Positions 48,747 to 60,698 are shown, numbered from the stretch's first letter. The stretch is 64,000 bases of DNA from Cyclina sinensis (GCA_012932295.1 JAAONU010000002.1:33009485-33073484), one strand, 5' to 3'. The notes: generated from the letters alone by a model not told the origin. A program made the numbers and translations.

Positions 48747-48980
48747 AGAAACAATGTCCTGACATATCGACAGAGCTTGGCTCAGATATGTTTGTTGCCA
48801 ATCAAACGGGCGGCCCTTACCACCATGGTGATAGTGTCACAGTGGAATGTGAAAATGGCTACGCGTTCAGTATCGATCTATCCGATCCTTTGTACAGAGT
48901 AACCACCCAGAGGGTCGCCTATTGTCAAGATGCTGCTAATGCAACTAGTGGGGTATGGAGCAACATTGGAACATGCAAAT
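48747..48980 (+). CDS. Sushi domain 2
   Basis: Acceptor ctgtttcag, phase 1-1, 77 codons. Four Cys: KQCPDIST, VECENGYAF, AYCQDA and VWSNIGTCK. One potential N-glycosylation site, NQT. The donor GTGTGT is moderate. Confidence 0.86.
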
Positions 48981-49376
48981 GTGTGTATAATGTTTTTCAA
49001 AAGAACAATCGTGTACGCTACTAACTTAGTGGTCAGCCTAATGTTCGTACCCATATATTTTGTTATTTGAACAAAAGATTTCAACCAGAAACATTACCAT
49101 GTGTTCTTTTGTCATAAACGTATTCGTGGTGAAAGATTGAGAGGTAAAGAATGAGAGAAGAAGAAAGATACTAACATGACAAAACAATATCTGTGGACAC
49201 GCTTGACTATAAGGCAGTTATTTTTCTAGGTAACTTAAATGAATAAATTTATTACTGCGGTTACTAACCCTTCAGTACATATGAGTTATTCTGGAATGCT
49301 CTTTGCATGAATTCTGCTAGATTACTTTTATATAACATTTATATCTTTATATATCGTGCATTTATCATTTTACCAG

Positions 49377-49583
49377 TGATTTCGTGTGACACACCTCCGC
49401 CAGTTGCTAACTCAGTGAAGGTTAACAACGCTACCACTTTTAACTCGACGGTATTGTACAAATGTTTATCAGGACACAGGTTCTCATTGGACAGGTACCA
49501 TCTGACAGCCACATGTAACGGATCCGCTCATTGGATGACACTCTCTGGACCCGATAACGATCTCGCTTCAGTGTCTTGCAAAA
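49377..49583 (+). CDS. Sushi domain 3 (diverged)
   Basis: Acceptor attttaccag, phase 1-1, 68 codons, donor GTAAGA. Cys at ISCDTPPPV, LYKCLSGHRF, TATCNGS and SVSCK. The final W-x-GTC motif is replaced by HWMTLSG..SVSC. Several N-glycosylation sequons (NAT, NST, NGS). Confidence 0.83.
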
Positions 49584-50655
49584 GTAAGATGCTAATGTAT
49601 TTCTGATTGTCGGAATCTATGGGCTACATTTTGATATAAAACATTTTGTACTATGCTTTTATTAAAGGAAGGAACTTCGTCATTAATTGCAAAGACTGAA
49701 AGCCTTTTGTTGGCGGCTCTCAATAGCAGTTATATTATGCATTGACGCATAAGTTATGTTATGCATTGACGCATCGTCTTTCGACATTGCTTGTGCATTT
49801 CATTTGAAGAAAAAGTTTTGTTTCTCTCAGATCAAAGAGATCTTAACGGAATATGACAAACTGCTTCATGAAAATGACATAAAAACTTTTTAGAGCTGTT
49901 TTGGAAGATTACCATTAGAGATATTGTAAATAAAGAATAGTCTTCATAATGAAAAAGCATAACCTACATGAAGATCAGACAGAAGGCATAAGAAATAGAT
50001 GTACCTACATGCGTAGAGTTTTCCTTCTTGAAATTATGAACAGTCAGAGAATTTTATTTTATTTTATTGTTTATATAATATAATATATGAGGCAGTATCT
50101 CATATACCTTTTTATAAACCTTCCATGTGTATCTGGTATACATACAAGAAATATTTTTGTTTATTCAAAGTACATTCTATAAAGAAAATGTTTAAAACGG
50201 TTATGCGTTTGACATGTGTGCCACATTCGAGAAACCCTATAATTATACATTTGTACTTTCTTTGAGTTTGCACTATCCACACCTTATGTTTTCTTAGTAC
50301 TTTTAGTTGAGAAATTTGCTGTATTAGGAATATTTTGCTGGAACTGTAGATTCTATTCTAGAAATATCGTATTTATGTTTGTGGGTCCGGTCTAGTTATG
50401 ATTGAATGCCCTCATTCTTCTTGTTTTGTCCAACAAGGAAAGAAATGTGACTCAAATTATAGTAGATACACGTGTTTTTTGTTGTTGTTGTTTTTATATT
50501 TAAATTAAAATATACGGCTGAGAGGGAATTTCATCTGTTAGAATATATTTGTACAGGCTTCACAATTAAGTAAAATGCTCTAATTTTACAAAATATTTAT
50601 AGATTATTATTTAAGTTTGTAAGGGTAGTGCAAGATACAGAACGCATCCCATTTC

Positions 50656-52550
50656 CAAGGGGTAGGACCTAAATCATGTAGCTCGGTGCTTTAAGCGAGA
50701 AAAACGTGTAGTCTATGACTAATGTCGTCAGTTTTCGCGTAAATATTCAGGAATTTGGATAAATTATCAACAGCTATGGGGATGTTCTTGGAATATTTGT
50801 ATAATGTATACGACTAGTACCTAGCCATATATATATGCTAACTGTAACTGCTATTTGACAGAAGAAGAAATGTGTTACAAAAAAGTTATTGAAGGGATGC
50901 CAACAAAGGTGTCCCATTTTTTGTGTGATTCTGCAATATTTTGCTTCGTTTTTTTCAGCTTAACCAACAATTTTGCGCCATCAAAATGATATTTTAAGTA
51001 AACAGGAACAGAATTAAACATTTACAACCAGTTAGGAACATACATAATGCATCAATGTTCGATTTGTTTAACTTGAAGACAATAAATGTGTAGTTTGAGT
51101 CACTTTAAGGCCATATTGTGTAATCTCGGTTCTTTCATAACTACATACCGGTATTCTAATACATAAAATATCTTTCTGTCACTAGCATATTGGTTAAATT
51201 TAACTCTTATTTTGTACTATAATCATACTCAAAACCAGTGTTTGTCCAATTTAAAGGCATTACATTAACTACACATGGTGATTTTATAAAGTGAAAGCAA
51301 TCGAATGTCTTTTGATACAACCGCAGTTAACGTTCAATGTATGTATTCGTTCAAGATTGTTTTACAGTTAAATAAATGTTAACAATAAACAATTCTTACA
51401 GTTGTGAGTTGAAGCAATAATTTAATATCATAATCAGATTTTGTTTGATTTCCAGCGAGAATTAAAAGATTAAAAAGATTAGAATATTTTAGCACATATT
51501 CACCTTGGAATTGTAGATGCCAGAATGATAAACTCTATACACTGAAACTTGGGGCAACAGCTCATAATAAAATATCATAGTAAAATAGCATTATGACATA
51601 TACTTACAAGCTATTCATACATACCATACATGAGAAGTAAATAGATCCTCCAAAGAAAACTTACTTTTTTTTACAAATACAGAATTAAGTCTCGGATGTA
51701 TTAAGATACCAGACGGCTTGGAGATAAGGGAGGTTAGAAAGTCCTTTTTGATTTTATAAATATAATGTTTGCATGTATGTAATATCTACAAAATTGTCAA
51801 TTTTGATTTTTTAAAATAAAATCTGCAGACTTGTGGTCAAGTCATAACCTTTCATATTTTAAAATTTACTTGTAATATTGTATTTGTATCTGACAATGAA
51901 AAGCACCACATAACCTTCCAGCCTTAAAATCTCAAGTGTTCAAATTCATAATCATCTTAGCTTAAAAAAGGAAATACTTCTGGTTTTTTTTTTTTTATCA
52001 GAAACATAAAGTTAAATATACAAACAGAACTCTTTGTAAAAATTTTAAACATGCTTAACTTTAACATCAATAAAGAACCGAGGTTACACAATATGGTCTT
52101 AAAGTGACCCAAACAACACGTTTATTGTCTTCAAGTTAAACAAATCGAACATAGATGCATTATGTATGTTCCTAACTGGTTGTAAATGTTTAATTCTGTT
52201 CCTGTTCACTTAAAATATCATTTTAATGGCGCAAAATTGTTGGTAAAGCTGAAAAAACGAAGCAAAATATTGCAGATTCACACAAAAAATGGGACACCTT
52301 TGTTGGCATCCCTTCAATAACTTTTTTGTAACACATTTCTTCTTCTGTCAAATAGCAGCTACAGTTAGAATACATATATGGCTAGGTACTAGTCGTATAC
52401 ATTATACAAATATTCCAAGAACATCTCCATAGCTGTTGATAATTTATTCAAATTCCTGAATATTTACGCGAAAACTGACGACCTTAGTCATCGACTACAC
52501 GTTTTTCTCGCTTAAAGCACCGAGCTACATGATTTAGGTCCTACCCCTTG
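50656..52550. mobile_element. Foldback element with inverted repeats of about 479 bp
   Basis: The left arm 50656-51134 and right arm 52073-52550 are near-perfect reverse complements, with termini CAAGGGGTAGGACC and GGTCCTACCCCTTG. Target duplications ATTTC lie at 50651-50655 and 52551-52555. The 940-bp AT-rich centre has no transposase ORF. It interrupts another repeat whose halves (ending CGCATCCC; resuming AGAAACACTCC) are contiguous elsewhere. Confidence 0.9.
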
Positions 52551-52935
52551 ATTTCAGAAACACTCCCTGATCCTTTAAATGCTAAGTGTATAACACTGAT
52601 ACATTGGACTTAATATAACCAATTAATAGAGATAGTGGAGGAGCAGACGATCAAAGTCGTGACCCTTGGATAATAGATCCTGTCTTTTTGAATTATTTCT
52701 TACCGGTTTCCCGTATGACAGACGCCCCCTAAAGAGATTTACTATATAAGATAATTGGGAAAAGTGTAAGATACAGTTTCCCAATTAAGAGACACTTCTG
52801 GTTCTTTTACATGTTCAGTGTATAGCACCGATACATCGGAGATCGGTTAACCGTCTCATCTGAAAGACAATCAGTTGTTTTAGTTTAGGAGCGGGGGATC
52901 GAACTTGCAATTCCTGGATTACCAGATCCATGATC
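52551..52935 (-). repeat. Dispersed repeat (AAACACTCCTGGTTC family), two partial copies
   Basis: AGAAACACTCCCTGATCC..GCTAAGTGTATAACACTGATA and again GACACTTCTGGTTCTTTTAC..TGTATAGCACCGATACAT (52790-52830). Relatives lie at about 26460 and 40150. The part 52880-52930 (GGGGATCGAACTTGC) resembles an antisense tRNA-like SINE head. Confidence 0.6.
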
Positions 52936-53836
52936 CGCCCTGACCTCGGCGATCTATATTTACACCTTCTGGATATCGCAGCAATAGTTTTGTAATGCCT
53001 CAATATCAAATTATTGCATACTGTCATTTACGGACTCGGCGCACCAAACATTTATACATGAACAGTCACATACATCTGTCAGCCTTATACGGAGTTGTTA
53101 ATACATATATAGATAATCATATATTGATTTGCCTTATTTGTCGATGAAAAATCGTGATTAACTGCCAAACGACAGTTGTGATCACATGATTAGGAATCTG
53201 ATTTAATTAAACTGAATGCCTGTTATGCACGATTTCTATAATGCAACACTTCACAAACGAAACATTCGTTAATGCAACTTGTTTCAAATAGGTAGGCCTG
53301 CATATAGCTTTTTTCCCACCGTGCCGATGTGGTTTTCAAAAGAACAAGCACTATAGCTTCATTAGAATGCACTTAATTCGCCCCAAAACTAAAACCGTTT
53401 AAGTTGTAATGTAACACACGTTGGAAGTATCTCGAAGCGATAAAAGTTTCATTTTTGATGTTCTAACGCGTAAAATGGTTCTTTTTTTTTTAACTTGAAA
53501 ACAAAGTCGTTAACCCCAACAACGTCATTAATTCAAGTAGTCGGAATCCTATCAAAGAAAATCCATCAGAGAGTATTGGAATGTACCTTGGGAATCTAAT
53601 TTTCATTGCAGGCACAACTGGCACAATATTAATGATGCATTAACCTGTCTGAGTTAAGTATTCTAAAAAAACTGATTAATGGTAGATGAATGTCTAAAAA
53701 CTTAGACACTCACATTTCAGAAAATGAGATTGTTAGGTTTATTTATTACTCTCTTGTGCGCATAAAATACAAAGTTTTTGTTTTGTGGTTTATGGTTATG
53801 CATTTTCTTATATCCTGCGTTTTGTTTCCAATATAG

Positions 53837-53954
53837 AAATCCGGAAGTACGTTGGTTGTCTGCAAGCTGGAAGCATTGTTCCCCTCATAGAGACGGAAGA
53901 TATAGAAAATAGCATGACGTTTTGCATCAGTTACTGTAAAAGCCAGGAGAAAAG
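53837..53954 (+). CDS. WSC domain 1, first half
   Basis: Acceptor ccaatatag, phase 1 in; donor GTAATG, phase 2 out; 38 codons. It contains RKYVGCLQAG and MTFCISYCKSQEKR, the first three conserved Cys of a WSC domain. It needs the exon at 56579 to complete the domain. Confidence 0.84.
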
Positions 53955-54689
53955 GTAATGTGGACCATATCTGTTATTTCTCTCGAGAGACATTTTTTTT
54001 CAATAAACAAGCATCAGTTAGACAATATTTATGCTGTTTGGTCCATCAACGTTGGTAATTTTAGAATGTTTTATTAAACATTGACTTCGAGAAACGTCTA
54101 AGCAAATTAAGAGCGACTGGTAATTTACAATAAGTTCATAAATTAAGGGAAAAAGAAAAAGGTTTTGCTTGCATTGATTGACGTATAAACTACCTTTAAA
54201 TTGAATCTTTATCACTAGATTCTTCTTGTTGGTATCCGTCATAATAACTGATTAGTGCTTTTTGTTAAAGGTTTGTTGGGCGGTTTGCCTAGACATCTTT
54301 TATCAGGGAAACCAGACTTTAGTCCAAAGAAGAAGCGAAATTTAAAATAAAAGAGATCGCCTACCAAACTATTAAGTTCATATTTTATAGAATTTTCTAT
54401 ATAATTATGTTAAAAGCATGTGACCCTCGAGACAGGGGGATAAAGGAAACAAAGAGTATAATTTCAAAAAATTTGATAGTGGTCAACTTGGCATTGCAAC
54501 ACGCAAAATAACTAACTTCTTTAGATTCTTTAGGTATTTTGGTGTAAGACTGGATATTTCCTAGATATTTGCCTAAACTTTTATACTTTCAGTGAAGACG
54601 TTTTAATTTCTATAAAATGTTTACATATCTAACGCATAGTCAGATTGAATAATTATAGGATAATATAATTTAAGGATCTTTAATATGAC

Positions 54690-56578
54690 GCATTGTTTCA
54701 TTTTGGTTTTTCGGCGGTATTTTACACCACGTGTTCTTTTGTTTTAGTTTTGCGATGGATTTCAACACACTAATCTTTTCGTGGTATTGACAACACCTGT
54801 TCTTTCACTTTAGTATATTGGTTGTATTCAACACATGTTTTCGTTTTCGTTTTGTGGTGGTGTCTGACAACAGCTGTTCTTTCATTTTAGTTTCTGCTAA
54901 CACCACGTGTGTTCTTTTATCACATTTTTCCGGCGGTATTTAGCACCACATATTGTTCCATTTTAGTTTTGCGGCGGTATTTTACATAACATGTTCTTAC
55001 ATTTTAGATTTTTTGTGTGGCTGTATTTAACAACATGCGTTATTTCATTTTAGTTTTGAGGCGGTATCTAACATAACATGTTCTTACATTTTAGATTTTT
55101 TGTGTGGCTGTATTTAACAACATGCGTTATTTCATTTTAGTTTTGAGGCGGTATCTAACATAACATGTTCTTACATTTTAGATTTTTTGTGTGGCTGTAT
55201 TTAACAACATGCGTTATTTCATTTTAGTTTTGAGGCGGTATCTAACATAACATGTTCTTTCATTTTAGATTTTTGTGTGGCTGTATTTAAAACATGTGTT
55301 ATTTCATTTTAGTTTTGAGGCGGTATCTAACATAACATGTTCTTACATTTTAGATTTTTTGTGTGGCTGTATTTAAAACATGTGTTATTTCATTTTAGTT
55401 TTGAGGCGGTATCTAACATAACATGTTCTTACATTTTAGATTTTTTGTGTGGCTGTATTTAACAACATGTGTTATTTCATTTTAGTTTTGAGGCGGTATC
55501 TAACATAACATGTTCTTTCATTTTAGATTTTTTGTGTGGCTGTATTTAAAACATGTGTTATTTCATTTTAGTTTTGAGGCGGTATCTAACATAACATGTT
55601 CTTTCATTTTAGATTTTTTGTGTGGCTGTATTTAAAACATGTGTTATTTCATTTTAGTTTTGAGGCGGTATCTAACATAACATGTTCTTACATTTTAGAT
55701 TTTTTGTGTGGCTGTATTTAAAACATGTGTTATTTCATTTTAGTTTTGAGGCGGTATCTAACATAACATGTTCTTACATTTTAGATTTTTTATGTGGCTG
55801 TATTTAAAACATGTGTTATTTCATTTTAGTTTTGAGGCGGTATCTAACATAACATGTTCTTTCATTTTAGATTTTTTGTGTGGCTGTATTTAAAACATGT
55901 GTTATTTCATTTTAGTTTTGAGGCGGTATCTAACATAACATGTTCTTACATTTTAGATTTTTTGTGTGGCTGTATTTAAAACATGTGTTATTTCATTTTA
56001 GTTTTGAGGCGGTATCTAACATAACATGTTCTTTCATTTTAGATTTTGTGTGTGGCTGTATTGACCAATATGCGTTTTTCACTTTAGTACTGATGCGGTG
56101 TCGAACATAACATGTTCTTTCATTTTAGTTCTTGTAGCTCCATATAACAACACGCGTTACTTCATTTTAGTATTGACCGGTCGGCTAGCTCGATCGGTAG
56201 AGCATCGGATTGTCAATACTGAGGTTCCCGGTTTGATCCCCATCAGGGCCGGCAAAATTTCTCTGTGATAATTGATCTCAGACAATGCGTCTAAAGGTCA
56301 TTTGTCCCTCACCTCTGAAGCAACTTGAGGAGAAATTGGTTAGTAAACTGTTTGGATACAGGAACACTTGTTAGGTGGACCTACCGCCGGGATATGACCA
56401 ATAAACCAATCATTTTAGTATTGAGGCAGTACCTAACATAACATGTTCTTTCATTGTAGTTTTTGTAGCTAATTCTAACAACATGCGTTGTTTCATTTTA
56501 GTAATGAGGCGTTATTTTACACTACATGTTCATGAAGTTCAGATTTGTAGCTGTTAACAACGCAACCTTTCATTGTAG
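54690..56578 (+). repeat. Minisatellite derived from the WSC1 exon-2 acceptor
   Basis: About 38 half-units of 40-45 bp alternate as TTTCATTTTAGTTTTGAGGC..GGTATCTAACATAACATGTT and CATTTTAGATTTTTTGTGTG..TATTTAAAACATGTG. The last unit is the authentic junction, TTTCATTGTAG/ATTTGCGGCT with ATACATAACACAACATG in the exon. Every unit thus copies a polypyrimidine tract, TAG and the exon's first bases. Units at 54690-55000 are more diverged. A SINE interrupts it at 56177-56409. Confidence 0.92.
56177..56409 (+). mobile_element. tRNA-derived SINE inserted in the acceptor array
   Basis: Head GGTCGGCTAGCTCGATCGGTAGAGC, an anticodon loop reading ATTGTCAAT, Asp-like, and box B GGTTTGATCCCC. The body AAATTTCTCTGTGATAATTG is shared with the SINEs at 25158 and 44926. 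Flanked by TCATTTTAGTATTGA repeats (56162-56176, 56410-56424), a target duplication within the array. Confidence 0.87.
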
Positions 56579-56754
56579 ATTTGCGGCTATACATAACACA
56601 ACATGCTCATGTGGGAACCAGCTTGTGGACGGGTATGTGACGGAGGAAGATTCGAACTGCGACATGTTCTGTCCAGGATATAACAGTACAGATGGTTCCC
56701 GGCAGGTGTTCTGTGGTGGTCTGTCTGGACAAAATGAGATCTATGTCACGCTAG
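56579..56754 (+). CDS. WSC domain 1, second half
   Basis: Acceptor ctttcattgtag, phase 2 in, phase 1 out at GTAAAA. It encodes FAAIHNTTCSCGNQLVDGY.. with NCDMFCPG and QVFCGGLSG, the remaining WSC cysteines. The acceptor is the terminal unit of the upstream array. Confidence 0.87.
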
Positions 56755-57086
56755 GTAAAATCTACGTTGAAACTGCAGGACGGACTTTCGTTAAATTAAA
56801 TCTTATCTACTTTTAGAATTCAAACGATTCGACTGACACATAGTGACTTCTGTATATCGTTTGAGTTATTGGAATTGCTAGCCATAAATTGTACCATATA
56901 CAGAAAGACACTTTATTTATATACTTCATGACTTGTATGTGTAAATCAAATAAACCTGTAGTTATTTGGCATTGATTCATTTATCGATACTGTATAGCAA
57001 GGGAACAGAATTTACATATAGGATTATTTTAATATAATCCCATAATTTATTGGCCTGATAATTTACAGACTTTTTCTTTTCATCAG

Positions 57087-57317
57087 ATGGGTGTTACAAA
57101 TCTGTAACCTTTACAACGGAACCGTCTGAACTCGTGACTGAAAATTTTGAATTCACGTGCAGAGAACGCTGTCGCGGAGGGGACTTTTCCCATGCTGCTT
57201 TGCAAGACAATAATGTCTGTTTCTGCTTGAATTCCACGGCCATTTCTGCTTGGGAAACAGACACATACAAATGCCAGAATACATCTTTCTACAATACAAC
57301 TCACATTTATGATATTG
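57087..57317 (+). CDS. WSC-like domain 2
   Basis: Acceptor tttcatcag, phase 1-1, 76 codons, donor GTATGT. It begins GCYKSVTFTTEPSE and continues EFTCRERCRGGDFSHAALQD with VCFCLN and KCQNTSFYNTTHIYD. It follows WSC layout up to the C-x-C pair but lacks the closing CGG cysteine. Sequons NST, NTS and NTT are present. Confidence 0.8.
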
Positions 57318-57666
57318 GTATGTCGTTTTCTTTAGTCAAGCATGTTTCTTTCTCACACGGAACTTAAATTAACTATTTTTCACTGGTATAATATATTTAA
57401 ATGTTTAAGTGACAAAAAATGACACCTGCACGTTATGTGCACGCAATACACATATGATCTATGATTGACGTAAAAAGAATCAATATTTTGTGCTAATATC
57501 CAAATTGTTGGAAAGCATTTTCATCAATGAAATTATGAAAGACGAAAAGAGCAATATAAAAAAAGGAAAAGAGAAGGTCTTTTAGTTCCTATATATTGTA
57601 TTGAGTTGTATTGATTCATTAGTTTGTTTTTGTTTGTTTGATTTTTTTGCGTGTTTCTACTTTTAG

Positions 57667-57780
57667 CGCGATCAAAAAGTCTCAAAGCGTCATGCAGTGA
57701 ACTTTTTGCCGAAGGTGTAAGAATGAACGGAAACTACTATTTAGACGGTCAAGAAAACAAAGAAACCTGTTATTTCAAAG
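57667..57780 (+). CDS. Short Cys-E-L...Cys motif exon, copy 1
   Basis: Acceptor ctacttttag, phase 1-1, 37 codons, donor GTTTGA. It encodes SCSELFAEGVRMNGNYYLDG and a second Cys (TCYFK). Its C-x-E-L..G..Y-x-L form recalls the opening strand of fibrinogen-like domains, but only about 30 residues are present, so it is unassigned. It is repeated at 61590. Confidence 0.72.
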
Positions 57781-57862
57781 GTTTGAAAGTTTATTTACAA
57801 GTCTGAATTGTGTTAAGTAAGGTCAACAGGGCAGGGCCAATGAGAGATACAGGATAAACAGG

Positions 57863-57897
57863 AGTGTGTGTGTGTGTGTGTGCGTGTGTGTGTGTGC

Positions 57898-57932
<35 letters not shown>
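57863..57932. repeat. (TG)n(AG)n microsatellite
   Basis: A TG run broken by two CG pairs, then AG dinucleotides, in the intron before CTLD 1. Confidence 0.95.
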
Positions 57933-58225
57933 TAAACTAAGGATTAAAGACGACAAACGATATACACTCATATATAAACAATACATAATACGTGCTCTTA
58001 TATTTATGGGAAATCTTAATAGTTAATAAGTTACTATACTTACTTGAAAACATATCATTATTTTAAAAGATGATATTTTAGAAAAAATTAATGCAGGTGA
58101 GCTAACGAAGGCAGTATCCCTCTGATATCAGGTCTTAAATTATTCTATATTTAATGATTGCTGTATCGCTTTGGGTAGAATTTATTTCAAATCCAGATGA
58201 AACGTGCTTGATTTAACATTTTTAG

Positions 58226-58399
58226 ATGGAACCCTTTGTGAAAATGGATGGATTGGTTTCCAAGGTAACTGTTACCATTTTAACAATGAGACCACGATGA
58301 GCTTTCAAGTGGCCAGAAATTACTGTATGTCTTTGGGAGCTGAACTTGTATCAATTACTTCAGAGGAAGAATACAACTTCCTGAAAGAAGCGCGAAACA
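58226..58399 (+). CDS. C-type lectin domain 1, first half
   Basis: Acceptor acatttttag, phase 1-1, 57 codons, donor GTAAGT. It encodes LCENGWIGFQGNCYHFNNET and ARNYCMSLGAELVSITSEEE, the long-form CTLD start with the extra N-terminal Cys pair, the first core Cys and the WIGF/GAELVSI blocks. Confidence 0.9.
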
Positions 58400-58837
58400 G
58401 TAAGTTCTGTTCTGTTCTCTCTTAATCCTATTAATGCTTAGCTTATAGAATACCAATCTAAAGCTCTGATACAGAACAACTGTCATATGTAGTCAAACAC
58501 TGAACTGCCACAAAAACATGTACTCAATAACACGACTCAGACCCGGGACCAACAAAACTCACTGAAAGCTGGACTTTCCTGGCCCTATAACTTGCAGCTT
58601 TGTTTACTTCATTTAAAGCTTTTTAAATAAGCTTTGTGGACAACACGTTGAATTCCATTTATGATCATTTTAAAGATGTTTTAAGAAATATATGATTATA
58701 CCAAAATATAAAAAAGAGTCAAATTACAAGTGATACATTTAACATGAGGTTATAGGTGCGTAAATTTGGTTTTGATGATAGCGAAAAGTGGAAAATATAC
58801 ATGTACTTATTTAATTTATGGGGAACAGTGTAAATTA

Positions 58838-59262
58838 TATGGATTTTGATTATGGGGACAGCGTCAGTTATATGGATTTTGTTTCTGGCCGGCAATTATA
58901 TGGATTTTGTTTATGGGATACAGTGTCAATTATATAGATTTTGTTTATGGCTGGCAATTATATGGATTTTGTTTATGGCGGTCAGTGTCAATTATATTGA
59001 TTTTGTTTATGGCGGACAGTGTCAATTTTATGGATTTTGTTTATGGCGGACAGTGTCAGTTATATGGATTTTGTTTATGGCGGACAGTGTCAGTTATATG
59101 GATTTTGTTTATGGCGGACAGTGTCAATCTTATAGATTTTGTTTATGACGGGCAATGTCAATTATATGGATTTTGTTTATGGCAGACAGTGTCCTTTATA
59201 TGGATTTTGTTCATGGCGGAGAGTGTTCATTGTATTAAATTTGTTTCTAGCGTACCAAGACC
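58838..59262 (+). repeat. Minisatellite of 34 bp related to the CTLD1 exon-2 acceptor
   Basis: About eleven units of ATATGGATTTTGTTTATGGC plus GGACAGTGTCAATT. The final unit reads GTGTTCATTGTATTAAATTT, GTTTCTAG/CGTACCAAGAC, which aligns base for base with the unit (GTTTATGGCGGACAG). It is open in more than one frame, giving DFVYGGQCQ-type ORFs that are not exons. Confidence 0.88.
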
Positions 59263-59487
59263 TGTGGGCAGATTCGTCCGTCAGTGCCTGGTGGATTGGG
59301 ATGGTAGATAGTCACAACTCATCCCTGTATATGTGGCTAGACGGTAGTATTGGTACATTCTCAAACTTTAACCAGCCACCGAGAGATTTGGACAAACAAC
59401 TAGCAGGTGATGACAGTAAAACTGGTTACAAGTGGATAGAAATGGATGAAAATGAGATCAGTAATGTCATGTGCAAGAAGCCAAGAG
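59251..59487 (+). CDS. C-type lectin domain 1, second half
   Basis: Acceptor gtttctag, phase 1-1, 78 codons, donor GTAAAT. It has AWWIGMVDS, YMWLDGSIGTFSNFN and VMCKKPR. Only the last CTLD cysteine is present; the third Cys that normally pairs near WND is missing. No EPN or QPD sugar motif is seen. The exon is flanked on both sides by arrays made from its own splice sites. Confidence 0.88.
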
Positions 59488-60145
59488 GTAAATCATCGTA
59501 CTAATGTAAATAATGCCATGTGCAAGAAACTAAGAGGTAAATCATCGTACTTATGTAAAAAATGTCATGTGCAAGAAACCAAGAGGTAAGTCATCGTAAT
59601 TATGTCAGTAATGTCAAGTGCAAGAAACCAAGAGGTAATCATTATACTTATGTAAATAATGTCATGTGCAAGAAACCAAGAGGTAATCATTATACTTATG
59701 TAAATAATGTCATGTGCTAGAAACCAAGAGGTAAATCATCGTACTTATGTAAATAATGTCATGTGCAAGAAACCAAGAGGTAAGTCATCGTAATTATGTT
59801 AATTATGTCATGTGCAAGAAACCAAGAGGTAAGTCATCGTAATTATGTAAATTATGTCATGTGCAAGAAACCAAGAGATAGATCATTGTACTTATGTAAA
59901 TAATGTCATGTGCAAGAAACCAAGAGGTAGAGCATCGTAATTATGTAAATAATGTCATGTGCAAGAAACCAAGAGGTAAGTCATCGTAATTATGTTAATT
60001 ATGTCATGTGCAAGAAACCAAGAGGTATATCATCGTAATTATGTAAATTATGTCATGTGCTAGAAACCGTGCGGTAGAGCATCGTTCTTATGTAAATAAT
60101 GTCATGTGCAAGAAACCAAGAGGTAGAGCATCGTACTTATGTACA
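59488..60145 (+). repeat. Minisatellite of 49 bp derived from the CTLD1 exon-2 donor
   Basis: The exon end GTCATGTGCAAGAAGCCAAGAG/GTAAATCATCG is repeated about thirteen times downstream as GTCATGTGCAAGAAACCAAG plus AGGTAAGTCATCGTAATTAT. The first unit is the authentic junction (from 59466). Several intronic copies carry GAG/GTAAGT, closer to the donor consensus than the real GTAAAT. Confidence 0.93.
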
Positions 60146-60443
60146 TTAGTTTGTTTTTTTTAACATTGATTAAGTAATAGGAAGAAAAGAGTATTCGGTT
60201 ATAATGATATGAATGGATCTTTTAGATTCAAGCAAATGGTTTACATGATTTATTTCGTAACGAAAGACGTACAGTGTCACATTAAATACAAAAATTTGAA
60301 ATAGTTAATCTGGCAATTACGAGATAATCTTGACACCCAGTCGTTCAACGTATACACGTGGCTATTATTTACTTTATTGGGCATTTATTGCAAGACCTTT
60401 TGATCAAGTTACGTCTTCAATTTCTTTTCGTTTTTAATTTCAG

Positions 60444-60698
60444 ATGGCCCCTACTGTGCCTTAATACCAAATCTATCCCCGGACCTCACTCTGAGTCACG
60501 AGGGAATGTCCCTTACCTATTGTGTGCAGATCTGTAAAGGACAACAACTAGAATATGCAATAGTTAACGACACCTGTCACTGTGTTGACACTTTACCAGC
60601 CTTAACTGTCCTTGACAAGACCGCATGTGACAAAGAATGTCCGGGAAATAGTTTCCAGTACTGTGGTGGGGATATAAACACGTTCTCAGTATTGAATG
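60444..60698 (+). CDS. WSC domain 3 (single exon)
   Basis: Acceptor tttttaatttcag, phase 1-1, 84 codons, donor GTTTGT. It has all eight cysteines: GPYCALIPN, LTYCVQICKG, DTCHCVDTL, TACDKECPG and FQYCGGD. Unlike WSC 1 it is not split by an intron. Confidence 0.87.

Larger units (their letters stand above)
49584..53836 (+). other. Intron between Sushi 3 and WSC 1
   Basis: A 4.25-kb intron with no recognised exon. It holds a dispersed repeat (about 50620-52930) split by a 1.9-kb foldback element. Confidence 0.6.

Noticed and set aside
58846..59311. ORFs with repeated DFVYGGQCQ in the lectin gene
   Set aside because: They arise from the 34-bp intronic array. The real exon starts at 59251 in a phase that matches its neighbours.
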